A DNA stretch of 64,000 nt, taken from positions 1 to 64,000 of the forward strand of contig JAXDZV010000006.1 of assembly GCA_034086705.1 (NCBI GenBank), read 5' to 3'. The notes below the pieces were generated by a model. It was not told the origin of the DNA, made no database searches, and saw only the letters and a list, made by a program, of their open reading frames with translations. The stretch is from UMGS1225 sp034086705. GTDB taxonomy: Bacteria > Bacillota > Clostridia > Oscillospirales > CAG-272. The translations under genes were made by a program, and so were the position numbers. Below, piece after piece: positions 17,141-25,707 of this stretch (position 1 is the first letter of the stretch; each line of letters begins with the position of its first letter).

Positions 17141-18109
17141 TTGGAGAACAAAGTTGTCGTAAACGCGAAAAGCGTGGAAGAGGCAGTCAGTATCGGTGCC
17201 GCACAATTGGGAGTTTCCGCTGAGATGGTGGAGTACACTGTGCTGGAGGAGGCACGTAAAGGCTTTTTGGGCATGGGTGCAACGCCTGCGCGCGTGGAAG
17301 TTATCTATAAGAAGCTAACAGAAAAAAGTGTTGAAAAAGCGGAAGCTGCAGCGCAGACGTCAAACGCAGATGTTACCCTGGAAACGCAGCCGGCGCTTTG
17401 CCTTCTCCGCACCTTGATTGAAGATATGGAGCTCTCCGCACAGGCATGCGCGCAGCAGGATGCCGAGGGCACGCTGCACATTGATGTGAACGGAGAAAAT
17501 GCCGGTGTCTTAATCGGGCATCATGGCGAAACATTGGATGCACTGCAATATTTGTGTAATTTGGCAGTAAACCCTGTGCAGGAAGAGAAGAATGCACATG
17601 CAAAGGTTTCGTTGGATGTAGCGGGGTACCGGGCAAAGCGGGAAGCGACGCTTCGCGCACTTGCCAGAAGAACGGCGCGCAAAGTGCAGAAATATCACAA
17701 GAATATTACATTAGAGCCGATGAATCCCTATGAGCGGCGCATTATTCATTCGGAGGTACAAGGAACGAGCGGAGTGACGACATATTCCGTAGGGCAGGGG
17801 CCTGCACGCCGCGTGGTTGTTGCACTTGCAGACGGAACGGTGCCGCAGCAAACGTCGCAGGCAGCATCGAAAAATTCCTGGCAGGATGCACCGCACAACC
17901 CGGTGGGACACCGTACGCCGCGTCCCGCGAAGAAGCCTGTTAAGCAAAAGAGTGTTGCAAGCTACTTCGGCGATGAAGAATATACAGACGACTATATGTT
18001 GGACGAAAAAGGTGAGCCGCTTGATATTGCAAAGATTTGCGGCATTTATGAAGATGATCCGGTGCAGGAAGAAACGACAGCACAGCCGTCCGCGCAGGAC
18101 AATCCGTAA
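17141..18109 (+). CDS. jag: RNA-binding protein Jag/KhpB
   Basis: A 322-residue protein in the expected three parts: Jag N-terminal domain (about 2-52, NAKSVEEAVSIGAAQLGVS, FLGMGATPARVEV), a KH domain (about 105-165, GVLIGHHGETLDALQYLCNL) and an R3H domain (about 170-230, EPMNPYERRIIHSEVQ, TYSVG, RRVVVAL). A disordered Lys/Pro-rich tail of about 95 residues follows. KhpB pairs with KhpA to bind RNA and influences cell elongation and division in Gram-positives. The start is TTG at 17141 behind GGAAAGGA. Last gene of the rpmH cluster; the MnmE/MnmG genes often found next are absent. Confidence 0.93.
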   Translation: MENKVVVNAKSVEEAVSIGAAQLGVSAEMVEYTVLEEARKGFLGMGATPARVEVIYKKLTEKSVEKAEAAAQTSNADVTLETQPALCLLRTLIEDMELSAQACAQQDAEGTLHIDVNGENAGVLIGHHGETLDALQYLCNLAVNPVQEEKNAHAKVSLDVAGYRAKREATLRALARRTARKVQKYHKNITLEPMNPYERRIIHSEVQGTSGVTTYSVGQGPARRVVVALADGTVPQQTSQAASKNSWQDAPHNPVGHRTPRPAKKPVKQKSVASYFGDEEYTDDYMLDEKGEPLDIAKICGIYEDDPVQEETTAQPSAQDNP

Positions 18110-18115
18110 AAGTGA

Positions 18116-18146
18116 AACCGGCCTGTTTTATGCAGGTCGGTTTTTG
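18116..18146 (+). terminator. Terminator after jag
   Basis: ACCGGCCTG pairs with CAGGTCGGT followed by TTTT, 7 nt after the jag stop. Confidence 0.8.
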
Positions 18147-18162
18147 ACAAAAGGAGGCAAAT

Positions 18163-18849
18163 ATGGAAGGAATCAACAAAAAGCGCATTCCCCTGCGACA
18201 GCGTAAGTTGCCCGCATATACCAAGGGAGAAGAAATATTCAATATGGCAAGCCATGCTGCCGGCGGCGGGATAGCGATTGCTATTTTAGTGCTGTGTGTG
18301 ATACGCGCAGCGTTGCGCGATAATGTGTGGGGGGTTGTGGGTGCTGCAATTTACGGTGGTACCATGGTTATAATGTTCACTGTTTCCGCTGTATATCACG
18401 GTCTGCGTCCTAATTTGGGAAAAAAGGTGATGCAGGTGATAGATCATTGCGATATCTATTTTCTGATTGCCGGAACCTATACGCCCATTTTGCTGAGCGC
18501 TGTGCGGCCGGTTCACCCGTTTGTGGCATGGACGGTATTTGGAGTTGAGTGGGGGCTGGTTTTTCTCGCAGCAACGCTGACTGCAATTGATTTGAAAAAA
18601 TACGAAAAGCTTTCCATGTGTTGTTATTTGGGCCTGGGATGGTGCATTATTCTCTGCTTAAAACAGACGATTGAGGCCATTGGCTGGGGCGGCTTCCTTT
18701 GGATTTTGGGCGGCGGAATAGCTTTTACGATTGGTGCTGTTTTATATCGCGTGGGCAGACGGATACGGTATATGCATTCCGTATTTCACTTATTCATTAT
18801 TTTAGGTTGCGTTTTGCAATTTTTCGGAATTCTTTTTTATTGCTTGTAA
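18163..18849 (+). CDS. Hemolysin III family (PAQR-like) membrane protein
   Basis: A 228-residue protein with about seven transmembrane helices. The family marks are GEEIFNMASHAAGG (helix 1), TVSAVYHGLRPN, IDHCDIYFLIAGTYTPILL and HSVFHLFIILGCVLQF: the Ser/His/Asp metal-site residues shared with PAQR receptors. Bacterial members (YqfA, YplQ) affect membrane lipid or fluidity homeostasis; true haemolysis is rarely shown. ATG follows AAAGGAGGCAAAT. It is a single gene between two terminators. Confidence 0.9.
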   Translation: MEGINKKRIPLRQRKLPAYTKGEEIFNMASHAAGGGIAIAILVLCVIRAALRDNVWGVVGAAIYGGTMVIMFTVSAVYHGLRPNLGKKVMQVIDHCDIYFLIAGTYTPILLSAVRPVHPFVAWTVFGVEWGLVFLAATLTAIDLKKYEKLSMCCYLGLGWCIILCLKQTIEAIGWGGFLWILGGGIAFTIGAVLYRVGRRIRYMHSVFHLFIILGCVLQFFGILFYCL

Positions 18850-18862
18850 TATATGCTCTTAC

Positions 18863-18912
18863 AAAAATCCTCTGCAAAGATGGCTTCTTTCCGGCTTTGC
18901 AGAGGATTTTTA
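18863..18912. terminator. Bidirectional terminator between convergent genes
   Basis: AAAAATCCTCTGCAAAG pairs with CTTTGCAGAGGATTTTT, giving a T-tract on both strands. It separates the hemolysin III gene (plus) from tmcAL (minus). Confidence 0.92.
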
Positions 18913-18914
18913 TA

Positions 18915-20207
18915 TCATTGTTTTGTAGCCGCGCAAGCATCTGGATTTGGGTGATACCAGAGATTTCCCCCTTCATCACGCTGTAGACGGAGGGCGGGTA
19001 ACGGTGTTGGAAAAAGTAATCTGTAAAACCGGTCTGCCCGAGATGTGACGGTGTGCTGCGCCTGTGCTTGCGCCGGCAAAAGACGAATATGCGCCTCTTT
19101 GGAAAGCACGGGAATGTGTATACGTGCTTTGGCATGGTGCAGATATGATAAGCCGCGTGCGGTTGCTGCTTCCAGGCGAACATATCCTACGTCCTGTGTC
19201 GGCATATCTTTGGGAATGCCAAAAGCTGCACAAAGACACATACGCCGTAGATGCGCAGCTGTATATTTTCTGTGAGCTGCACGCTTTAAAAATTCCTGCA
19301 TGGAATTTGCCGTGTATGCTGCCTGCTGCAGCCGTGCACCCATCCCATGCGGAATATCGGCATAGCTTTCCAGTTCTTGCGCGTCCATGCCGGAAAGGCA
19401 AAACAACAATGCACTATCTGCGCGTGTTGGTTCTGCAGCGAACCCGCTGCGCTGCCAGGCAGTATAGAGCTTTGCGCAATCATCCGGACAGCCAGACAGC
19501 ACCTTGTCCTTGTCGGCGCAGCGCAGCGCGGCACGAAGTGCTGTGGCAGAACAGACAGTTTGCCCGTCTGCTGCAGTGTATAAAGCAGACGCATCGTGTT
19601 GTGCTGCAATACGAGGAAACACGAGTGTGCGCAGATGGTACTGCGCGGTATAGTGCAGATACTCCAATGCCAGTATATTGTTCGGTGCACAGAGGATGTC
19701 CCTGTCGGCATCGCCATATAATGATTGATATAGGGCTTGCCGACGAGCTGCATATCCAACCCCGTCATGGCTGTCTATCAAAGATGCACGCAGCTTTGCT
19801 TCAAAGTCTGCCGCGTGGAGTCGGTGGGAAACAGTTGACAGACGCTGTATGTCAGGAGTTTCTGCTCCGAAGAAGAGCAACTGTGCCCCCATATGCGCTG
19901 CAACCTGTACTCCTGCACGTGCAAACTGTGTGGCCGGGGTGAGAGAGAACGGCAGCGGCAGCGTGACGACCAGATCCACGCCATGTAGGATTGCTGCTTT
20001 AGCACGCAGCACTGCGGGGAAATGGGCAGGCTCTGCCCTCTGTACAAAATTTCCGCTCATCACGGCAAGGATAACGGCGTTTGGAACTGCCTGCCGCAGC
20101 ATGGCAAGTTGCATGGCGTGCCCGGTATGAAAAGGATTATACTCGCAAATAAGGGCGCAAAGCTGTATATCGGGCGCATCCGGCAAAAGAGGCTGTATAA
20201 CAGGCAT
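18915..20207 (-). CDS. tmcAL: tRNA(Met) cytidine acetate ligase TmcAL
   Basis: A 430-residue cytoplasmic enzyme of the TmcAL (YlbM) family, which uses acetate and ATP to make N4-acetylcytidine at the wobble base of elongator tRNA-Met. The nucleotidyltransferase motif ALICEYNPFHTGHAMQLAML (HIGH-like HTGH) is at about 17-36, followed by VMSGNFVQRAEPAHF and GVDLVVTLPLPFSLTPATQFA. The length is typical (about 400-430). The ATG has no ribosome site of its own and lies 5 nt after the upstream DUF4349 gene, so it is probably translated by coupling. Confidence 0.9.
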   Translation of the reverse strand: MPVIQPLLPDAPDIQLCALICEYNPFHTGHAMQLAMLRQAVPNAVILAVMSGNFVQRAEPAHFPAVLRAKAAILHGVDLVVTLPLPFSLTPATQFARAGVQVAAHMGAQLLFFGAETPDIQRLSTVSHRLHAADFEAKLRASLIDSHDGVGYAARRQALYQSLYGDADRDILCAPNNILALEYLHYTAQYHLRTLVFPRIAAQHDASALYTAADGQTVCSATALRAALRCADKDKVLSGCPDDCAKLYTAWQRSGFAAEPTRADSALLFCLSGMDAQELESYADIPHGMGARLQQAAYTANSMQEFLKRAAHRKYTAAHLRRMCLCAAFGIPKDMPTQDVGYVRLEAATARGLSYLHHAKARIHIPVLSKEAHIRLLPAQAQAQHTVTSRADRFYRLLFPTPLPALRLQRDEGGNLWYHPNPDACAATKQ

Positions 20208-20212
20208 GGAGG

Positions 20213-21196
20213 TTATTGTTTTGGCGGCGTTTCGTCCTGTGGATTCAATTGCTGTGTGCAGGAGGATACAGTGGTGGAAGCTGTTTGGATGTTGCCTACA
20301 GAGACGGAGCTGTGTTTTTGCCGACGCTTACGGCATCCGCGCAATATGCCTCGAATGATCAGCCAAATGCACAATGCTATGATTGCAAGCACCAAGAAAT
20401 ACGGAATAGCGCTGACGAAAAATACAAAGAAATCGCAAACGCCTTCCCATACGTCGGACAGATTCTCCACAAACTGTCTTCCGATTTTGTGAAAACGACC
20501 TTCTTCTTCCACAACGCTGACTCTCTCAACTTCTTCAACAGAGAGTTCTATAGTGGCGTATGCAATTTGATTGTCTAATGTGCGCAGCTGTGCTGTATAG
20601 GACTCAATGTCGGCATTGATTTGTGTGAGGCGGTCACGGATTTCCAAGATAGATGTAAGACTGTCTGCGTCCGCAAGCAGCTGGAGAAGGCTTTCCTGCT
20701 CGGTACGCAACACGGTCAATCTGCTTTCAACATCCACATACTCTAATGTGACATCCTCAACTTGTTCTGTTTTCCGGCATAATGTGCCGATGGATTGTAT
20801 GCTTTGCAAAAAATTGTCTAGCTGTTCTGCAGGCACGCGCAGAGTATAGAAAGCCTGTCGCCGGGTGTTTCGTGTCTGTAGAGAACTGGAGGCAATATAT
20901 CCATCATATTCTGACAGACTGGTGGTGAGAGACTGCACGAAAGGGTCTAGCTCTGTAGTTTCCATTCCAATTGTCAATTGACGAATCAGTTTGCGGTCTT
21001 GCGGCAGCGTGGTGGACAAATCAGAAGTGAGCATTTCTGACAATTCAGAAGATTGTGTTTTGTTAAAATCCAATGTTGCTCCCTCGTCATCATAAAGATC
21101 TGGGTCGGAAACAACGCTGCTTGTTCCGCAGCCACAAAACAGCATAGATAGCAGAATGGCGCAGAGCAGTGCCGAGATAATTTTGTTTCTGTGCAT
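20213..21196 (-). CDS. DUF4349 lipoprotein
   Basis: A 327-residue membrane-anchored protein. The signal peptide (MHRNKIISALLCAILLSMLF) ends in a lipobox-like LFCGC. A DUF4349 domain follows (about 70-260): RQLTIGMETTELDPFVQSL, YDGYIASSS, YTLRVPAEQLDNFLQSI and a coiled-coil segment EQVEDVTLEYVDVESRL to LRTLDNQIAYATIELSVEE. A transmembrane helix (YFLVLAIIALCIWLII) near 270-290 and a basic cytoplasmic tail complete it. The family's function is unknown. ATG 21196 is chosen because GTGAGGT lies upstream. It forms a two-gene unit with tmcAL. Confidence 0.8.
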   Translation of the reverse strand: MHRNKIISALLCAILLSMLFCGCGTSSVVSDPDLYDDEGATLDFNKTQSSELSEMLTSDLSTTLPQDRKLIRQLTIGMETTELDPFVQSLTTSLSEYDGYIASSSLQTRNTRRQAFYTLRVPAEQLDNFLQSIQSIGTLCRKTEQVEDVTLEYVDVESRLTVLRTEQESLLQLLADADSLTSILEIRDRLTQINADIESYTAQLRTLDNQIAYATIELSVEEVERVSVVEEEGRFHKIGRQFVENLSDVWEGVCDFFVFFVSAIPYFLVLAIIALCIWLIIRGILRGCRKRRQKHSSVSVGNIQTASTTVSSCTQQLNPQDETPPKQ

Positions 21197-21326
21197 TACA
21201 CAATACCTCACTTTCAATTCGGACTTTTCAGCCTTATGATATCTTAATTATAACAAAAGATATTGCAAAATGCAAGACCTCGTCTTTGTGCGAAGAAGGC
21301 ATCTGGGAATAAAAAGGCCGGGGCTC

Positions 21327-21355
21327 TTGCAGTAAGGCAAAAAATGTGGTATGCT
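21327..21355 (+). promoter_or_regulatory. Promoter of the GH20-like gene
   Basis: TTGCAG, 17-nt spacer, TATGCT, 39 nt before the start codon at 21395. Confidence 0.6.
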
Positions 21356-21394
21356 GAAACAACCGAAGATCTTTACTGCAAAGGAGACAAAGGA

Positions 21395-23581
21395 ATGACT
21401 CAACCGTATGCGTTCAGGCGGGAAATGGAATTACACCGCAAAGGCTGCTGCACCGGAAAGTGTGCCCCTGTGGAGGGGCAGATGCGGATTAGTGGTCGCT
21501 ATGAGATTGTTATGCCGAAAACAGACAGCCGCGTACTTTCATATGCTGCGCGAGACCTTTGCCGTTTTTTTGCAGATTGTGCCAATTTATATTTACGCGT
21601 ACGGTACACCACGAATTTGGAAAAGGAGCTGATGCACCCTCAGAACAAAATTTTGCTTTCCGAGCAGCCGCTTGCGGCGTATCCGGTGCAAAGCGACCGT
21701 GCCGGCGCATATTATCTGCAAGTAGCACAGAATCATATCATTATCAGTGGCAAAACGGATCGCGGCTGCGCACAGGGCGTGTATTATCTGGAGGACCAGA
21801 TGAAATTGGTCGGTGCGCCGATTTTGGCCTTAGAAGGAACGGAACATGCACCGCTTTTTTCACCGCGGATGACACATTCCGGCTATGAACTGGACATTTT
21901 TCCTGATAGCTTTCTGGAGGCAGCAGCGCATGCCGGTATGGATGCAATTTTAGTATATGCCGGCCATCCGGACAGCCATCTACATGGATTTTCAGATCCG
22001 GATGCCTTGTGGCCTGATTCGAAAATGGGTCTTTGCGACTACGCAACGCTGTGTTACCGGGCTGCGGGATATGGCCTGGATGTATATGTTTACAGCCACA
22101 TGAAGTGCGATATGCATCCCTCTGAGGAGGGGGCACGTGCATATTATGAGGCATCTTTTGGAGAATTGATGCGTAAAGCACCGGAAATTGCAGGTTTTAT
22201 TTTGGTTGGAGAAACATTTGAATTTCCGTCCAAAGATCCGCATACCTGTGGTGTTCGCTTTCAAAAAAAAGCGCCGGATGAAACGAAGCCCTCACCAGGG
22301 TGGTATCCGTGCGCAGACTATCCGGACTTGTTGCGTCTGATCGGTGAAGTGGTGCATGCTGTCAATCCAAAGACAGAGCTTGTTTTTTGGTCGTATAACT
22401 GGGGCTGGGTGGACAAACAGGCCCGGCAGGCAATCATCCGCGCACTGCCGCGGGGAACAACACTGCTTGTCACCTTTGACATGTGGGAGACATATCGCAA
22501 TGAGCTTGGCAGAACCACGAGAATCGACGATTATTCCATTTCCATATGCGGCCCTTCCAGTGTATTTTGCGATGAGGCAGATCAAGCGAAGAAATGCGGT
22601 ATCAAGCTCTATGCAATGACGAATACGGGTGGCAGGACTTGGGATTGCGGCATAGCGCCATATATTCCCGTGCCGGGGCAATGGATAGATAGATATGCGG
22701 CAATGCGGCGCTGTGTTACCGAATACGGTTTGTGCGGGGTGATGGAGAATCATCATTATGGATGGATGCCGTCGTTTTTGACGCTGCTTGCCAAAAATGC
22801 GTTTGACAGTGCAGGATTGGACGATAGGCAGATGCTGCACCGCATCGCACGCCGCGATTACAAAGCGGGTGCGCCGCTGGCCTTACAGGCTTGGGCGTGT
22901 TTTGATCGCGGCATTCGCCGTATCGTTGCCTGTGAAACAGATCAATACGGCCCTCTGCGTGCGGGTCCTTCTTACCCGTTGCTGTTTGACCAAACGGCGG
23001 AAGAAATTCATTTCCCTGCACCGCGCTATGCATGGCATCCGGGAGGAGGTATTTGGTTTTATCCATATCCCGACACAGTATTGGACGATCCGCAAATATC
23101 TATATTTCGGTTAAACCGGATGCAGGAAGTTTTGCAGGAATTTCGGCAAGGAAACGAGCTACTACGGAATGCTGCAGCTACGTTGCGCGGGGAACGGCGG
23201 CAAGAAGCTGTACGCCAGGCGGCAGTCAGTGGCATTCTTGCATGTACGTTTCAAACAGCGCTTCATGTCATGCGGTGGAATATTGCGCTACGACTGTTTC
23301 GTGCGCTGCCATCCCTTCCGGCGTGTGCACAGCAGCTTGCATCTGCATTGGGCTTATCGGTGCCTTTATCTTGGCAGGTGTTGGGGGAATATATGATTGC
23401 GGTTGCGCAGGCCGAGACCAAAAATGTGCGTGCAGCACTTGCTTGTTACCGGGCAAACAGTTTGGTTGGATATGAAGCTTCGATGGAATATGCATTTAAT
23501 GACGCTTGTGCTGCTTATAAAAATAAATTGACACAGCAATCTTTGCGACAGTTACGTCGTGCTATACGGCTGAAAACTTAA
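21395..23581 (+). CDS. Large GH20-like glycosidase, exact family unassigned
   Basis: A 728-residue protein without a signal peptide. The N-terminal part (about 25-135) has the alpha/beta layout of the accessory domain found before hexosaminidase barrels: RYEIVMPKTDSRVLSYAARDL, NKILLSEQPL, IIISGKTDRGCAQGVYYLED. The barrel region follows with MDAILVYAGHPD, LDVYVYSHMKCDMHPSEEG, IAGFILVGETFEF (a possible catalytic Glu), TELVFWSYNWGW and TTLLVTFDMWETYR. The order recalls GH20, GH84 and GH115 enzymes, but the GH20 HxGGDE-type motif is not seen. The last 200 residues are helical. AAGGAGACAAAGG sets the start; a longer upstream frame would include the promoter. Likely a cytoplasmic oligosaccharide enzyme. 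Confidence 0.6.
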   Translation: MTQPYAFRREMELHRKGCCTGKCAPVEGQMRISGRYEIVMPKTDSRVLSYAARDLCRFFADCANLYLRVRYTTNLEKELMHPQNKILLSEQPLAAYPVQSDRAGAYYLQVAQNHIIISGKTDRGCAQGVYYLEDQMKLVGAPILALEGTEHAPLFSPRMTHSGYELDIFPDSFLEAAAHAGMDAILVYAGHPDSHLHGFSDPDALWPDSKMGLCDYATLCYRAAGYGLDVYVYSHMKCDMHPSEEGARAYYEASFGELMRKAPEIAGFILVGETFEFPSKDPHTCGVRFQKKAPDETKPSPGWYPCADYPDLLRLIGEVVHAVNPKTELVFWSYNWGWVDKQARQAIIRALPRGTTLLVTFDMWETYRNELGRTTRIDDYSISICGPSSVFCDEADQAKKCGIKLYAMTNTGGRTWDCGIAPYIPVPGQWIDRYAAMRRCVTEYGLCGVMENHHYGWMPSFLTLLAKNAFDSAGLDDRQMLHRIARRDYKAGAPLALQAWACFDRGIRRIVACETDQYGPLRAGPSYPLLFDQTAEEIHFPAPRYAWHPGGGIWFYPYPDTVLDDPQISIFRLNRMQEVLQEFRQGNELLRNAAATLRGERRQEAVRQAAVSGILACTFQTALHVMRWNIALRLFRALPSLPACAQQLASALGLSVPLSWQVLGEYMIAVAQAETKNVRAALACYRANSLVGYEASMEYAFNDACAAYKNKLTQQSLRQLRRAIRLKT

Positions 23582-23602
23582 AAAACAGATACCAAGCGCT
23601 TT

Positions 23603-23638
23603 GCGCCGGACAGTAAGTCCGGCGCACTTCTTTTTTTT
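23603..23638 (+). terminator. Terminator after the GH20-like gene
   Basis: GCGCCGGAC pairs with GTCCGGCGC, followed by ACTTCTTTTTTTT. The next 230 nt (to 23871) hold no gene. They contain only the leader of the SpoIID-type gene, where I saw no clear sigma-A promoter. Confidence 0.92.
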
Positions 23639-23871
23639 GTATGGTATTTCATATACTGCTTTTGAAGCTGCGATAGTAATTCCGTTTGGAATTTGTAAAT
23701 GATTTTTTTGGCAATTGTTTGAGAAGGCACAGACGCAGCTGTAAGGAGCTTGCATAACCCCTTACAGTGGAGATAACAATTTTTCGGGAAGGCGCTAAAA
23801 TATCCTTTTTTTGGCAATCATATTCGATGTAGAAAGAAAAACAGGCGGTATGCCGATAGATGGAGGAAACA

Positions 23872-25008
23872 ATGAAACATGCATTCTGTTATTTTGCGTT
23901 GTTGACTGCCGCATTGTTGGTTTTGCCGACAGTGGTGGCGCTACGTTTTCTGCCTGCACCGGTATCTGCGGTGCAAGTACCCGTTGATACACAACAGGCA
24001 CATATAACCTCACAAACAACGGAACAAGCAGAATTACAGCCGGCAGAAAAGGTTGAACTGCAAACAGCCGAATCAGCTGCAATGCAAGATCAGGCAAAGA
24101 GCGAGCAGACATCGCAGAAGCAAGAACAAATGCAGTTGCAACCGCAGCAGCAAGCACAAGCTCCGGATGTGCAAGCTGCGCAAGAGCCATGTGCAACGGA
24201 ATCACTTGTGGTAACGGTACAGTGCGGGGAGCAAGTTATGTGCATGCCGTTGGAGGAATATGTATATCATGTGACGCTTGCAGAGGTTCCTGCGTCCTTT
24301 TCGCCACAGGCATTGCGTGCATGTGCAGTTGCAGTTCGCAGCTACGCATTGTACAAGCTGTTGCATAGCTCGGACGCAGCGCATGCCGGCGCGCAGCTCT
24401 GCACAGAAAGCAGACATTGCATGGCGTTTTCCGCATCTACAGAGCAAGGAGAGGAAACTCCCGTTTTGGATGCTTGCGAGGCAACGCGCGGAGAAGTTGT
24501 ATTATATCAAGGGCAGCTGTGCCAAACTTTTTTCTTCGCAATGAGCTGCGGATATACAGCAGATTGCTCGCATGTCTTTTCTGCACAAAGGCCCTATCTT
24601 GTACCTGTTCGTTCCCCGGAAACGGAGGAAATTCCGGGTTTTTTAAGTACTGTGCAGATGACGCGCGAGGAACTATTGTATGCTTTGCAGCAAAATGGCT
24701 ACTGTCCTTCGGATCCAACGGCACCGATTGTACTTGATCGGGATATGCAAGGGTACGTTTTGTCCTTTTCAATTTCCGACGTTACATTGAGCGGCACGGC
24801 GGCACGTCTGTGTTTCGGGCTTCGCTCTTCCAGCTTTGATTGTGAACAGACGGGAGAGAAGATCACCTTTTTTGTGCGCGGCTATGGGCATGGTGTCGGG
24901 CTTTCACAGCAGGGAGCGGAGCTTTTAGCACGGGAAGGAATGGCATATATGCAGATTTTACAACACTATTACACGGGGACAACAATTAAAAGGTGGGCGG
25001 GTGAGTGA
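23872..25008 (+). CDS. spoIID: SpoIID/LytB-domain protein
   Basis: A 378-residue exported or membrane-anchored protein. Residues 1-30 form a signal/anchor helix (MKHAFCYFALLTAALLVLP). A Gln/Glu-rich spacer spans about 35-105. The SpoIID domain begins at VVTVQCGEQVMCMPLEEYVYHVTLAEVPASF, split over about 110-145, with the catalytic-type Glu in LAEVP, followed by RACAVAVRSYALYKL, SCGYTADCSHVF and the C-terminal RGYGHGVGLSQQGAELLA. SpoIID is a lytic transglycosylase that trims peptidoglycan during engulfment, with SpoIIP and SpoIIM. The low-complexity spacer is unusual, so this may be a SpoIID paralogue rather than the true engulfment gene. ATG 23872 follows GGAGGAAACA. Confidence 0.8.
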   Translation: MKHAFCYFALLTAALLVLPTVVALRFLPAPVSAVQVPVDTQQAHITSQTTEQAELQPAEKVELQTAESAAMQDQAKSEQTSQKQEQMQLQPQQQAQAPDVQAAQEPCATESLVVTVQCGEQVMCMPLEEYVYHVTLAEVPASFSPQALRACAVAVRSYALYKLLHSSDAAHAGAQLCTESRHCMAFSASTEQGEETPVLDACEATRGEVVLYQGQLCQTFFFAMSCGYTADCSHVFSAQRPYLVPVRSPETEEIPGFLSTVQMTREELLYALQQNGYCPSDPTAPIVLDRDMQGYVLSFSISDVTLSGTAARLCFGLRSSSFDCEQTGEKITFFVRGYGHGVGLSQQGAELLAREGMAYMQILQHYYTGTTIKRWAGE

Positions 25009-25113
25009 CAGACGGCTGGCAGCGGGTGACAGCGGTTGACAGGCAGTTGGTTTTGTGCTATATTACAGATACGACAATGGAAAGGAAGCTCCGCAGGAGC
25101 TTTGGTTGAAACC

Positions 25114-25707
25114 GTGAAAGAGAAAACAAAACAAGGAATCCGGCTGCCGGTGCTGATTACGCTGCATTCCGTGCAGCTCCGCACGGACACGGTGCTGTCG
25201 TTGTTTTCCGAGGCATTAACAAAGGAATCGCTTGCGGCAATCACGCCGCAGATGTTACAGCAGGTTGAAAAGGGAGAAGCAAACTGCATGCTGCGTGGGG
25301 AACTGACAGAGCAAAACGGCACGATAACGCTTAGTTATGACGAGCCGGTTGAAAACGGTATGGGGGCAACGCACACACAGGTAGTTTTTGACATTGATTT
25401 GCCTGGCAGGGTCACGGTATTGCGCAGCGGGGCACTGTCAATGGCCATGGTATTTGAAGAAGGAAAGCGACATGTGAGTTTTTACAGTACAGACATGTTT
25501 TCGTTTGAGGTTTGTACGGTGACGGCGCAACTGCGGAATGCGCTTACACTTTGCGGCGGCGTTCTGGATTTAGCATATTTTGTGGAAATTCGAGGGGCGG
25601 ATATGGAACATACACGCCTTTGTATACAGGTAGAGCCGTGTCAGGAAGATTGTGTGACATCGTCGTATTCAAAAACGATTGACCAGACAGAGGAGACACA
25701 GGGATGA
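25114..25707 (+). CDS. DUF1934 domain protein
   Basis: A protein of about 197 residues matching the DUF1934 family of small beta-barrel (lipocalin-like) proteins in Firmicutes: LPVLITLHSVQL, NGTITLSYDEP, RVTVLRSGALSMAMVFEEGKRHVSFY and LDLAYFVEIRGADMEHTRLCI. The central part holds an insert compared with the usual length of about 140-150. Function is unknown. The start is uncertain: GTG 25114 fits family N-termini best, TTG 25102 is an alternative. The only GGAG nearby sits in a small hairpin (25086-25102). The stop overlaps the next gene by ATGA. Confidence 0.75.
   Translation: MKEKTKQGIRLPVLITLHSVQLRTDTVLSLFSEALTKESLAAITPQMLQQVEKGEANCMLRGELTEQNGTITLSYDEPVENGMGATHTQVVFDIDLPGRVTVLRSGALSMAMVFEEGKRHVSFYSTDMFSFEVCTVTAQLRNALTLCGGVLDLAYFVEIRGADMEHTRLCIQVEPCQEDCVTSSYSKTIDQTEETQG

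Noticed and set aside
19064..19942. 292-codon plus-strand frame
   Set aside because: It is antisense within tmcAL. It is rich in Arg/Cys/His, as shadow frames are, with no start signal.
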